Of a stretch of 13,133 bases of DNA, positions 6,687-13,133 are shown piece by piece (position 1 is the stretch's first letter; every line of letters begins with the position of its first letter). The notes under the pieces are model-generated. The model ran no database searches, was not told the origin of the DNA, and was given only the letters and a program-made list of their open reading frames with translations. The stretch spans positions 1 through 13,133 of the forward strand of contig SVUH01000037.1 of NCBI GenBank assembly GCA_015063335.1, in the 5' to 3' direction. The translations under genes were made by a program, and so were the position numbers. The DNA comes from Oscillospiraceae bacterium. Lineage in GTDB: Bacteria; Bacillota_A; Clostridia; Oscillospirales; CAG-272.

Positions 6687-7745
6687 ATGCAGACAAAAAT
6701 TTTCAAAATCTCCACGGATATCCCCGACCTTTCGGCGATAAAGGAATGTGCGTCTATCATAAAGGACGGAGGACTTGTCGCTTTTCCGACGGAAACCGTT
6801 TACGGTCTTGGCGCGTCGGCTATCGACGAAAATGCCGCAAAAAAGATATATGCCGCCAAGGGCAGACCGTCGGACAACCCATTAATAATTCACGTATCCT
6901 CACCCGATGACGCGGCTAAATACGCCTACGTAAACGAGCTTTACGAAAAGCTTGCGAAGGCTTTTATGCCGGGGCCTTTGACGGTGATTTTAAAAAAGAA
7001 GGACGTTGTTCCCTTTGGAGTCACCGGTGGGCTTGATACGGTCGCTGTACGCTGTCCGTCTCACCCTATCGCGCTTTCTCTGATAGGGGCTGCGGGTGTG
7101 GCTATTGCCGCTCCGTCCGCAAATCTCTCGGGAAGCCCCTCGCCGACCTGTGGCTCGCATGTGATCTCCGACCTTGACGGCGTGATCGACGCTATTATAG
7201 ACGGCGGAGAATGTGAAATAGGACTTGAATCCACGATAGTCAAAATTGAGGATAACAAGCTTATTCTTCTTCGTCCCGGCGCAATTACGGCGGATGCGCT
7301 CAGGTGCGTTTGCGAGAACGTTGAGATATCCTCTGCGGTTACAGAGGCGCTTGCGGAAAACGAAAAGCCGATCTCCCCGGGAATGAAATACAGGCATTAT
7401 GCACCCACAGTTCCGCTCGTTCTGCTTGAGGGTGAGAACGAAACCGTTATGAAGTTTTTGCACAATGCGCAGAATGCCGAAAAGTGCGCTATACTCTGCT
7501 ACCATGAGGAGCTTTACAAATTAAGATCGGAGCGGATAATAGACATAGGCAGTGAGAATGACCTTCAAGCGCAGGCACAAAGACTTTTTGCGGCGCTCCG
7601 CAAGGTGGACGAGCTTGACTGCGACGTAGTCTACGCGCATCTGCCCCCAAAGGACGGCATTGGCCTTGCGCTCTACAACCGCCTTATCCGTGCGGCGGCG
7701 CATACCGTGCTTCACATAACTCCAAACAATATAAAACACCACTAA
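6687..7745 (+). CDS. L-threonylcarbamoyladenylate synthase (Sua5/YwlC type)
   Basis: This enzyme makes threonylcarbamoyl-AMP from threonine, bicarbonate and ATP, the first step of the t6A37 modification of ANN-decoding tRNAs. At 352 residues it is the long Sua5 form. Residues 15-205 are the YrdC catalytic domain, with FPTETVYGLGASA (33-45), KGRPSDNPLIIHV (58-70), and SANLSGSPSPT. The linker SPGMKYRHYAPTVPL leads to the C-terminal Rossmann-like Sua5 domain of about 100 residues, so it is not the short TsaC/YrdC form. The ribosome site AGGAAG (about 6675-6680) is weaker than its neighbours'. The tRNA-Lys(UUU) at 10784, which decodes AAA and AAG, is an expected substrate of the pathway; that this organism modifies it is inference. 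It sits 19 nt after prfA. Confidence 0.95.
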   Translation: MQTKIFKISTDIPDLSAIKECASIIKDGGLVAFPTETVYGLGASAIDENAAKKIYAAKGRPSDNPLIIHVSSPDDAAKYAYVNELYEKLAKAFMPGPLTVILKKKDVVPFGVTGGLDTVAVRCPSHPIALSLIGAAGVAIAAPSANLSGSPSPTCGSHVISDLDGVIDAIIDGGECEIGLESTIVKIEDNKLILLRPGAITADALRCVCENVEISSAVTEALAENEKPISPGMKYRHYAPTVPLVLLEGENETVMKFLHNAQNAEKCAILCYHEELYKLRSERIIDIGSENDLQAQAQRLFAALRKVDELDCDVVYAHLPPKDGIGLALYNRLIRAAAHTVLHITPNNIKHH

Positions 7746-7770
7746 TACATATATCAAGGACGGTAAGTAA

Positions 7771-10014
7771 ATGGCTAAAAAAGCAAAGAACACAAAAACT
7801 GTTGAAGAAATAGTATATGCACCCGTTCAAAACCAGATAATAACCGAGACTATTGAGAAAAACTATATGCCTTACGTTATGAGCGTTATAGTTTCTCGTG
7901 CGATCCCCGAAATAGACGGACTCAAGCCTTCTCACAGAAAGCTTCTTTACACCATGTATAAAATGGGACTTCTTACAGGTCCTCGCACCAAGAGTGCTAA
8001 TATCGTAGGTCAGACAATGAAGCTCAACCCTCACGGTGATATGGCTATATACGAAACAATGGTGCGCCTTACAAAGGGTAACGAATCGCTGCTCCACCCC
8101 TTTATCGACTCCAAGGGAAGCTTTGGTAAGCAATACTCTGCAAATATGAAGTTTGCCGCGTCGCGTTACACCGAGGCAAAGCTCGACTCATTCTGTGGTG
8201 AGCTGTTCCGCGGCATAGACAAGGATGCGGTTGACATGGTGGACAACTACGACGGCACCATGAAGGAGCCCGTCCTGCTTCCTACCACCTTTCCTAACGT
8301 GCTTGTAACACCCAACACGGGTATTGCGGTCGGTATGGCTTCGTCTATCTGCTCGTTTAACCTCTCGGAGGTCTGCGACGGAACTATCGCGCTCTTGAAA
8401 AATCCCCGCTTGACTACGGAGAAAATGCTCGATATAATCAAGGCTCCCGACTTCCCCGGTGGCGGCGCTATAATATACAATCGCGAGGACATGCGACAGA
8501 TTTTTGAAACGGGCTCGGGCTCTGTCAAGATCCGTTCGCGCTATAACTACGACAAGGTGCAGAACTGTATTGATATTATACAGATTCCCTACTCCACCTC
8601 GATCGAGCTTATTCTTAACAGAATTTCCGACCTTGTAAAGGAAGGAAAGCTTAAGGAGATAGTCGATTTCCGCGACGAGATCGACCTTTCGGGCTTTAAG
8701 CTCACGCTTGACTTGCGCCGCGGAGTGGACCCCGACAAGCTTATGACAAAGCTCTTTAAGCTTACTCCTCTTGAGGACAGCTTCAAGTGCAATTTCAATA
8801 TTCTGGTAAATTCAACTCCAAAGCAAATGGGTATTGTGGAAATACTCTCCGAATGGATAAAATTCAGAATATCCTGCCTCTCCCGCGAGCTTCAGTTTGA
8901 CCTTAAAAAGAAGAAGGACAAGCTGCATCTCTTACTTGGACTTGGAAAAATACTGCTTGACATCGACAAGGCTATAAAGATCATCCGTCACACGGAAAAG
9001 GAGGAGGACGTTATCCCCAACCTTATGTCGGGCTTTAACATTGATGAAATTCAGGCAGAGTATATCGCTGAGATCAAGCTGCGCAACCTCAACAAGCAGT
9101 ACATCATTAACAGGATCAACGAGATCGAGGGCTTGCAGAATGAGATCGCGCATATTGAGGACATCTTGAAGGACGAGCTCAAGCTCAAGGCGCTTATTTC
9201 CTCACAGCTTACCGAGATCAAGAAAAAGTACGGTCAGCCCCGCCGCTCACAGCTCATTCACACCGATGACATCGAAACGTATAACGAAACCGAGGAAATT
9301 GAGAACTTCAACGCCCGCGTTTATCTGACTCGCGAGGGATATTTCAAGAAGATAACCTTGCAGTCCTTGCGTGGAAACGACGAGCACAAGCTCAAAGAGA
9401 ACGACGAGATACTCTCGTCCTTTGATACGGACAACCTCTCCGAGCTTGTTTTCGTTACCGACAAGTGTCAGCTGTATCGCGTAAAGACCGCCGACTTTGA
9501 ATGCTGTAAGGCATCTGCCATGGGTGAATATCTCCCTGCAAAGCTTGGCATGGACGACGGTGAAAAGCCGATATTCATGAAGATACACAAGGGCTGGTCA
9601 GAGGGCGAGAACTTCGTATTCATCTTTGAAAACGGTAAGGGTGTACGTATTCCCGCGACTGTTTACGAAACCAAGGCGCCAAGACGTAAGCTTGTTAATA
9701 TCTGTTCAAGTGCTTCTCCCTTGGTGGGTGTTTTCTACGAGAAAGAAAAGGATCCGTTTGACTTTATTATGGTCAACAACGCGGACAAGGCAATAATTAT
9801 CAAAACCGCTCTCGTTCCTCAGAAGACTACCCGTACCTCGGGCGGTGTTACGCTTATGACCTTGAAAAAGGGACAAAAGATCGTCGACTGCACAAGTAAT
9901 ATAGAAGCAAGGTATCCCGACACAAAGGGCTGCCGCAAGCTGAAGATCCCCGCTTCCGGTCAACAGCTTGGCACGGGTGAGGCAAAGATCGAGCAGCTCA
10001 AAATAGACGGCTGA
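7771..10014 (+). CDS. Type IIA topoisomerase subunit A (ParC/GyrA-like)
   Basis: This 747-residue protein is the DNA breakage-reunion subunit of a type II topoisomerase, working with an ATPase B subunit to pass one duplex through another. The winged-helix domain shows YVMSVIVSRAIPEIDGLKP (35-53), HRKLLYTM (55-62), NPHGDMAIYETMV (86-98) and AASRYTE (129-135), with Tyr133 as the likely DNA-attacking residue. A tower and coiled-coil region follows to about residue 490. The C-terminal domain has about four degenerate beta-pinwheel blades, for example VYLTREGYFKKI and FVFIFENGKGVRIPATVY. No GyrA box (QRRGGKG) is present, which favours a topoisomerase IV-like decatenase over a supercoiling gyrase, but the assignment is tentative. 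No B subunit gene is adjacent. The position equivalent to E. coli GyrA Ser83 is Met91. An AAGGA lies 10 nt before the ATG. Confidence 0.93.
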   Translation: MAKKAKNTKTVEEIVYAPVQNQIITETIEKNYMPYVMSVIVSRAIPEIDGLKPSHRKLLYTMYKMGLLTGPRTKSANIVGQTMKLNPHGDMAIYETMVRLTKGNESLLHPFIDSKGSFGKQYSANMKFAASRYTEAKLDSFCGELFRGIDKDAVDMVDNYDGTMKEPVLLPTTFPNVLVTPNTGIAVGMASSICSFNLSEVCDGTIALLKNPRLTTEKMLDIIKAPDFPGGGAIIYNREDMRQIFETGSGSVKIRSRYNYDKVQNCIDIIQIPYSTSIELILNRISDLVKEGKLKEIVDFRDEIDLSGFKLTLDLRRGVDPDKLMTKLFKLTPLEDSFKCNFNILVNSTPKQMGIVEILSEWIKFRISCLSRELQFDLKKKKDKLHLLLGLGKILLDIDKAIKIIRHTEKEEDVIPNLMSGFNIDEIQAEYIAEIKLRNLNKQYIINRINEIEGLQNEIAHIEDILKDELKLKALISSQLTEIKKKYGQPRRSQLIHTDDIETYNETEEIENFNARVYLTREGYFKKITLQSLRGNDEHKLKENDEILSSFDTDNLSELVFVTDKCQLYRVKTADFECCKASAMGEYLPAKLGMDDGEKPIFMKIHKGWSEGENFVFIFENGKGVRIPATVYETKAPRRKLVNICSSASPLVGVFYEKEKDPFDFIMVNNADKAIIIKTALVPQKTTRTSGGVTLMTLKKGQKIVDCTSNIEARYPDTKGCRKLKIPASGQQLGTGEAKIEQLKIDG

Positions 10015-10033
10015 TCCGGAAAGGAAAAATACA

Positions 10034-10132
10034 ATGAATAAAACTACTTTATTTGTAAGAATCATGTGCTGGGCGCTTGCAGGACTTATGCTTGTGGGCG
10101 GAATCGCATCCGTATTAATATTTTTGTTTTAA
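10034..10132 (+). CDS. 32-residue single-span membrane protein (unknown)
   Basis: I do not recognise this protein. The frame runs from ATG 10034 to TAA 10130-10132 and encodes 32 residues. The first nine carry Lys3 and Arg9, and residues 10-32 are an unbroken hydrophobic stretch rich in Leu, Ile, Val, Ala and Gly, with Cys12 and Trp13. By the positive-inside rule it would span the membrane once with its N-terminus in the cytoplasm. A GGAAAGGA ribosome site at about 10018-10025 is well placed. The gene fills the gap between the topoisomerase gene (19 nt upstream) and the flavodoxin gene (21 nt downstream) with the same spacing as the rest of the operon, which argues that it is real. It is too short for many gene finders. 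Function is unknown. Confidence 0.6.
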   Translation: MNKTTLFVRIMCWALAGLMLVGGIASVLIFLF

Positions 10133-10153
10133 CTTCCGTATAGAGGAAACAAC

Positions 10154-10669
10154 ATGAAAATTCTTATAATTTATTCGACCAAAGGCGGAGTAAGTAAGGA
10201 GTGCGCCAATATGCTTTACGGTAAATTAGCCGGCAGCTTTGAGGTATCAGTATACGATATAAACGACGCACCGCCATCCCCCGATGGCTTTGACGTTGCG
10301 GTAATAGGCGGTTCAATACGTTTTGGAAAGCTAAACAAAAAGCTTAAAGCTTACATGAAGACGCATGCTCAAAAGCTTTCCGACATGAATACGGCGCTAT
10401 TTATTTGCTGTGGATTTACCGATAGCTTTGAGGACTATGCTTCAATGCAGATTCCTAAGCAGCTTATTCCCTCCCTCGGCACTCATTTTTTCGGAGGTGA
10501 GTTAAAGCCTCAAAAGCTTAAAGGGATCGACAAGTGGATAGTAAAAACACTTCGCGCCGACATGTTAAACGACGATTTCGAAGCCCCCGATCCCGACAAA
10601 TCTCCCCTGCCCGAGATCATACCCGAAAACATTTACAGATTGGCAGATAGAATACGCGAGCTTCTGTAA
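10154..10669 (+). CDS. Flavodoxin-domain protein (HemG-like, Flavodoxin_5 type)
   Basis: This 171-residue protein has a flavodoxin fold that should bind FMN. The phosphate loop is YSTKGGVSKECA (7-18), and GGSIRFGKLNKKLKAYMK (about 52-69) resembles the isoalloxazine-binding region of HemG, the menaquinone-dependent protoporphyrinogen oxidase. Many Clostridia carry such proteins with no haem pathway nearby, so the HemG activity should not be assumed; it may be an electron carrier or quinone reductase-like protein. No signal peptide or membrane segment is visible. An AGAGGA at 10142-10147 lies 6 nt before the ATG. It is the last gene of the plus-strand cluster, and no terminator hairpin follows it before the tRNA gene. 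Confidence 0.82.
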   Translation: MKILIIYSTKGGVSKECANMLYGKLAGSFEVSVYDINDAPPSPDGFDVAVIGGSIRFGKLNKKLKAYMKTHAQKLSDMNTALFICCGFTDSFEDYASMQIPKQLIPSLGTHFFGGELKPQKLKGIDKWIVKTLRADMLNDDFEAPDPDKSPLPEIIPENIYRLADRIRELL

Positions 10670-10677
10670 AAAGTACA

Positions 10678-10778
10678 TATTTGCGCTACTATACGTGTCC
10701 GTTTTTGTTCAAGTCGCCAAATCAAAAAAACTTGACAAACAGCTCAAAATATGGTATCATATATAGGTAGCGCAAATA
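10678..10778. repeat. Inverted repeat flanking the tRNA-Lys promoter
   Basis: TATTTGCGCTAC (10678-10689) is the exact reverse complement of GTAGCGCAAATA (10767-10778). Allowing one bulged G, the pairing extends inward by CTATA against TATAG, to about 16 bp per arm. The arms lie 77 nt apart and enclose the tRNA promoter. The right arm begins at the expected transcription start and fills most of the 5' leader of the tRNA. Function is unknown. Confidence 0.8.
10732..10760 (+). promoter_or_regulatory. Sigma-A promoter of tRNA-Lys
   Basis: A perfect TTGACA (10732-10737) is followed after 17 bp by TATCAT (10755-10760). A TGG immediately before the -10 (10752-10754) makes it an extended -10. Transcription should begin near 10767, giving a short 5' leader of about 17 nt before the mature tRNA. 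This is the strongest-looking promoter in the window, as expected for a tRNA gene. Confidence 0.88.
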
Positions 10779-10783
10779 CGCTT

Positions 10784-10859
10784 GACCCACTAGCTCAGAC
10801 GGTAGAGCACTTGACTTTTAATCAAGGGGTCCGGAGTTCGAGTCTCCGGTGGGTCACCA
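10784..10859 (+). tRNA. tRNA-Lys (anticodon UUU)
   Basis: The 76-nt sequence folds into a full cloverleaf. The acceptor stem pairs GACCCAC (10784-10790) with GTGGGTC (10849-10855). The D-stem pairs GCTC with GAGC. The anticodon stem pairs CTTGA (10810-10814) with TCAAG (10822-10826) around CTTTTAA, with anticodon TTT at 10817-10819. The T-arm pairs CGGAG with CTCCG around TTCGAGT. The variable loop is GGGTC, the discriminator base is A, and the CCA end is encoded (10857-10859). It reads AAA and AAG codons. It stands alone rather than in a tRNA cluster and has its own promoter and two following hairpins. Confidence 0.97.
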
Positions 10860-10902
10860 AAAACAACCTAAATCGCTCTGCGATTTAGGTTGTTTTTATT
10901 TT
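10859..10902 (+). terminator. Terminator of tRNA-Lys, possibly bidirectional
   Basis: A stem pairs AACAACCTAAATCGC (10862-10876) with its complement at 10880-10894, with a TCT triloop. A run TTTTTATTTT follows on the plus strand. The pairing can extend into the A-run just after CCA. On the minus strand the hairpin ends in TTTTT (10863-10859), so it could also stop purL transcripts, which approach from the right. Confidence 0.9.
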
Positions 10903-10946
10903 GCAACGAAAACCACCAGCAGTGCTGGTGGTTTTCGTTGCTTTTT
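10903..10946 (+). terminator. Second hairpin terminator downstream of tRNA-Lys
   Basis: A perfect 18-bp stem pairs 10903-10920 with 10924-10941 around an AGT triloop and is followed by TTTTT (10942-10946). The T-run is on the plus strand only; on the minus strand the stem is followed by AAAATAAAAA. It is therefore best read as a back-up terminator for the tRNA or the upstream operon. In purL mRNA it could be a 3' stabilising hairpin. Confidence 0.85.
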
Positions 10947-10962
10947 ATTAGATCAATAGATC

Positions 10963-13133
10963 TTATTTGAAGTATTCAACCGCGGACTCAAACATCATCA
11001 TGTCGTAGTTACCCTCGACGTTCTTGTAAAGTCCGTCCGAGAATCTCTCGGAGTGTCCCATCTTTCCGAATACGTGACCGTCGGGAGAGGTTATTCCCTC
11101 GATTGCCGCGCAGGAGTTATTGGGATTAAAGAGAATATCAGACGTAGGCTTTCCGCTAAGGTCAACATACTGAGTTGCGATCTGTCCGTTCTCCGCAAGA
11201 CGCGCGATAAGCTCGTCGGAAGCGAGGAATCTTCCCTCACCGTGAGAGATCGGCACGTTATAAACGTCGCCAACCTTTGCCTTTGCAAGCCAAGGAGATT
11301 TATTGGACGCAATTCTTGTGCGAACTATTCTCGACTGGTGACGTCCAATAGAGTTAAACGTCAAGGTGGGGCAAGAAGCATCGGTATCTATTATCTCTCC
11401 GTAAGGAACAAGACCGAGCTTGATTATAGCCTGGAATCCGTTACAGATACCGCACATAAGTCCGCCTCTTACCTTAAGAAGCTTATTAACCTCTTCCTTG
11501 ATAACGCCGTTACGGAAGAACGCAGTAATGAACTTACCCGATCCATCGGGCTCGTCACCACCGGAGAATCCACCGGGAACGAAGATGATCTGCGACTGAG
11601 CTGCAAGTCTTGCAAACTCCTCAACGGAATCGGAAATTCCCTTAGAGGAAAGGTTATTTATTACGAATATCTCGGGCTGTGCTCCTGCGCGCAGGAATGC
11701 CTTAGCTGAATCGTACTCACAGTTAGTTCCGGGGAATACGGGGATAAGCACCTTAGGACGGTCGCACTTGATAAGTGCAGGTGCACGATCCTCACATTCA
11801 TAGCTGAACGTGGGTATCTCACCCTCTGCCTCGGTCGCATTTACGGGAAATACCTTTTCAAGTACGTTCTCGTAGTCAGCGTAAAGAGCAGTCATATCGA
11901 CCGTTTCCACGCCAAACGTGATAGCGTTCTCATTGGTAGTAACACCGAGAAGCTGTCCGCAAGCACATGATCCGTCAGCGATCTCAAGTATAAACGAGCC
12001 GTAGCTGTATTTAAACAGGTCGTTCATATCAATACCGTCGGCATACTTAAATCCAACGTCGTTACCGAACGACATCTTCATTATTGCCTCTGCAACACCG
12101 CCGTAGGTAGGCGTATAAGCCGCGAGAACCTTGCCGTCCTCGACAAGCGCTCTTACCTTATTATAAAGAGCTATGAGAGACGAAGCAACGGGAAGTCCGT
12201 TTTCGTCATACTCGGGAGAGATCCAATAAACCTTGCTATCAGCCTTCTTAAATTCGGGAGTTACGACCTCGCCCGTCTTTCCCGTTGTAACGGCAAAGGA
12301 AACGAGCGTGGGAGGAACGTCGATATTTTCAAAGCTTCCGCTCATGGAGTCCTTACCGCCAATAGATGCGATTCCAAGGTCCTTCTGAGCCATAAATGCG
12401 CCGAGAAGAGCTGCCATGGGCTTGCCCCATCTTGCGCTGTCCTTCTTGGGCTTTTCAAAATATTCCTGGAAGGTCAGGTATACGTCCTCAAACGAAGCGC
12501 CGCCTGCAATCATCTTGGATACAGACTCAACTACCGCGAGATATGCACCGTGGTAGGGGCTCTTTTCGGATATGAAGGGGTTATAGCCCCATGCCATATA
12601 AGAGCAGGTATCGGTGTCCTTAGACTCGACAGAGATCTTATTAACCATTACCTGCGAGGGAGTGCTCTGGTTCTTACCGCCGAAAGGCATCATTACTGTG
12701 CCTGCACCGATAGTAGAGTCAAATCTCTCAGAAAGACCTCTCTTGGAGCATACGTTAAGGTCGGTTGCAAGGGCGCTCATGCGCTCGCCAAAGCTTCCGC
12801 GCGTTACCTTATCAAAGCTCTCGGGGGCTTTCGCAACGATATCAATGTGCTTCTCTGCTCCGTTGGAGTTGAGGAACTCGCGCGAAAGGTCAACGATAAC
12901 CTTTCCATTCCAATGCATTACGAGTCTGGGAAGCTCGGTAACGGTTGCAACGATAGTTGCCTCAAGGTTCTCCTTGCCCGCAAGCTCAACGAATTTTGCC
13001 GCATCGTTCTTATCAACGACAACAGCCATTCTTTCCTGCGACTCACTGATAGCAAGCTCCGTGCCGTCAAGTCCCTCGTATTTCTTGGGAACTGCGTTGA
13101 GGTTGATGTTAACGCCGTTCCCAAGAAATACGA
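10963..13133 (-). CDS. purL: Phosphoribosylformylglycinamidine synthase, C-terminal part (partial)
   Basis: This enzyme converts FGAR, glutamine and ATP to FGAM in purine synthesis. The frame is open to the right edge, so 722 C-terminal residues of a long single-chain PurL (about 1,200 residues in this class) are visible; the Met at 13029 is internal to the conserved AISESQERMAVVV. The visible part has the end of the first synthase domain, then the second AIRS-like half (FGGKNQSTPSQVMV, GGASFEDVYLTF, IGGKDSMSGSFE), and the C-terminal class I glutamine amidotransferase. That domain begins near VLIPVFPGTNCEYDSAKAF and has the nucleophile Cys in MCGICNGFQ (codon 11443-11445) and His-x-Glu in SHGEGRF (11242-11244 and 11236-11238). 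The pattern fits the clade II long form found in Clostridia and Bacteroides rather than the PurL/PurQ/PurS complex. Stop TAA is at 10963-10965. Confidence 0.97.
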   Translation of the reverse strand, partial: VFLGNGVNINLNAVPKKYEGLDGTELAISESQERMAVVVDKNDAAKFVELAGKENLEATIVATVTELPRLVMHWNGKVIVDLSREFLNSNGAEKHIDIVAKAPESFDKVTRGSFGERMSALATDLNVCSKRGLSERFDSTIGAGTVMMPFGGKNQSTPSQVMVNKISVESKDTDTCSYMAWGYNPFISEKSPYHGAYLAVVESVSKMIAGGASFEDVYLTFQEYFEKPKKDSARWGKPMAALLGAFMAQKDLGIASIGGKDSMSGSFENIDVPPTLVSFAVTTGKTGEVVTPEFKKADSKVYWISPEYDENGLPVASSLIALYNKVRALVEDGKVLAAYTPTYGGVAEAIMKMSFGNDVGFKYADGIDMNDLFKYSYGSFILEIADGSCACGQLLGVTTNENAITFGVETVDMTALYADYENVLEKVFPVNATEAEGEIPTFSYECEDRAPALIKCDRPKVLIPVFPGTNCEYDSAKAFLRAGAQPEIFVINNLSSKGISDSVEEFARLAAQSQIIFVPGGFSGGDEPDGSGKFITAFFRNGVIKEEVNKLLKVRGGLMCGICNGFQAIIKLGLVPYGEIIDTDASCPTLTFNSIGRHQSRIVRTRIASNKSPWLAKAKVGDVYNVPISHGEGRFLASDELIARLAENGQIATQYVDLSGKPTSDILFNPNNSCAAIEGITSPDGHVFGKMGHSERFSDGLYKNVEGNYDMMMFESAVEYFK

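Noticed and set aside
10690..10730. A possible divergent minus-strand promoter with TATAGT near 10690
   Set aside because: The best -35-like hexamer at suitable spacing is poor, and no gene on the minus strand follows; it would run into the flavodoxin gene in antisense.
11053..11709. A 218-codon plus-strand open frame opposite purL
   Set aside because: It lies wholly antisense to the conserved glutaminase region of purL, including its catalytic Cys and His, has no convincing ribosome site, and its translation resembles no protein I know.
13027..13029. purL beginning at the ATG at 13029
   Set aside because: The frame is open beyond it to the window edge and encodes conserved PurL sequence (AISESQER), so this Met is internal and the gene is cut by the window.
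1..13133. CRISPR arrays, IS elements, prophage or defence genes
   Set aside because: I saw no regularly spaced repeats, transposase-like frames, integrase, att-type duplication at the tRNA-Lys 3' end, or defence domains. Every large frame is a core housekeeping gene.

Overview
The window looks like a piece of a chromosome from an anaerobic member of the Clostridia (Bacillota), probably an uncultured gut-type lineage near the Oscillospirales. I infer this from several things: a pyruvate phosphate dikinase of the anaerobe type, a WhiA/MurB cluster, a type II MurB, a long single-chain clade II PurL, strong AGGAG-type Shine-Dalgarno sites, consensus sigma-A promoters, and moderate GC with AT-rich intergenic DNA. 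I cannot fix genus or species. Nothing suggests phage, plasmid, IS element or CRISPR. All large genes are recognisable core genes in good condition.

Layout. (1) Positions 1-227 hold the last 74 codons of ppdK, closed by a perfect 12-bp terminator hairpin at 251-285. (2) Positions 293-2816, minus strand, hold a three-gene operon transcribed as HAD nucleotidase (YjjG-like), murB, whiA, with 4-nt stop/start overlaps at both junctions. (3) Positions 2817-3004 hold two back-to-back promoters, each TTGAAA-17 bp-TATAAT. One drives the minus-strand operon and the other the plus-strand operon. (4) Positions 3005-10669, plus strand, hold an eight-gene cluster with gaps of 17-25 nt or an overlap: coaE, a membrane-anchored lytic transglycosylase, an M18 aminopeptidase, prfA, a Sua5-type tRNA modification enzyme, a ParC/GyrA-like topoisomerase subunit, a 32-residue single-span membrane protein, and a flavodoxin-domain protein. 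(5) Positions 10670-10962 hold a tRNA-Lys(UUU) gene with its own promoter, a long inverted repeat around that promoter, and two strong hairpins downstream. (6) From 10963 to the window edge, minus strand, lies the C-terminal 722 codons of purL, which runs off the right end.

How the genes work together. The plus-strand cluster mixes CoA synthesis, wall turnover, peptide salvage, translation termination (prfA), tRNA t6A formation (sua5) and DNA topology, a housekeeping assortment probably held together by shared growth-linked expression. The minus-strand operon joins wall precursor synthesis (murB) with the WhiA regulator. The best leads for novelty are modest: the tiny membrane protein between the topoisomerase and flavodoxin genes, the methionine at the quinolone-contact position of the topoisomerase subunit and its lack of an adjacent B subunit, the missing customary neighbours (prmC, rapZ/yvcK), and the inverted repeat spanning the tRNA-Lys promoter. 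I see no clear evidence of a wholly new multi-gene system here.
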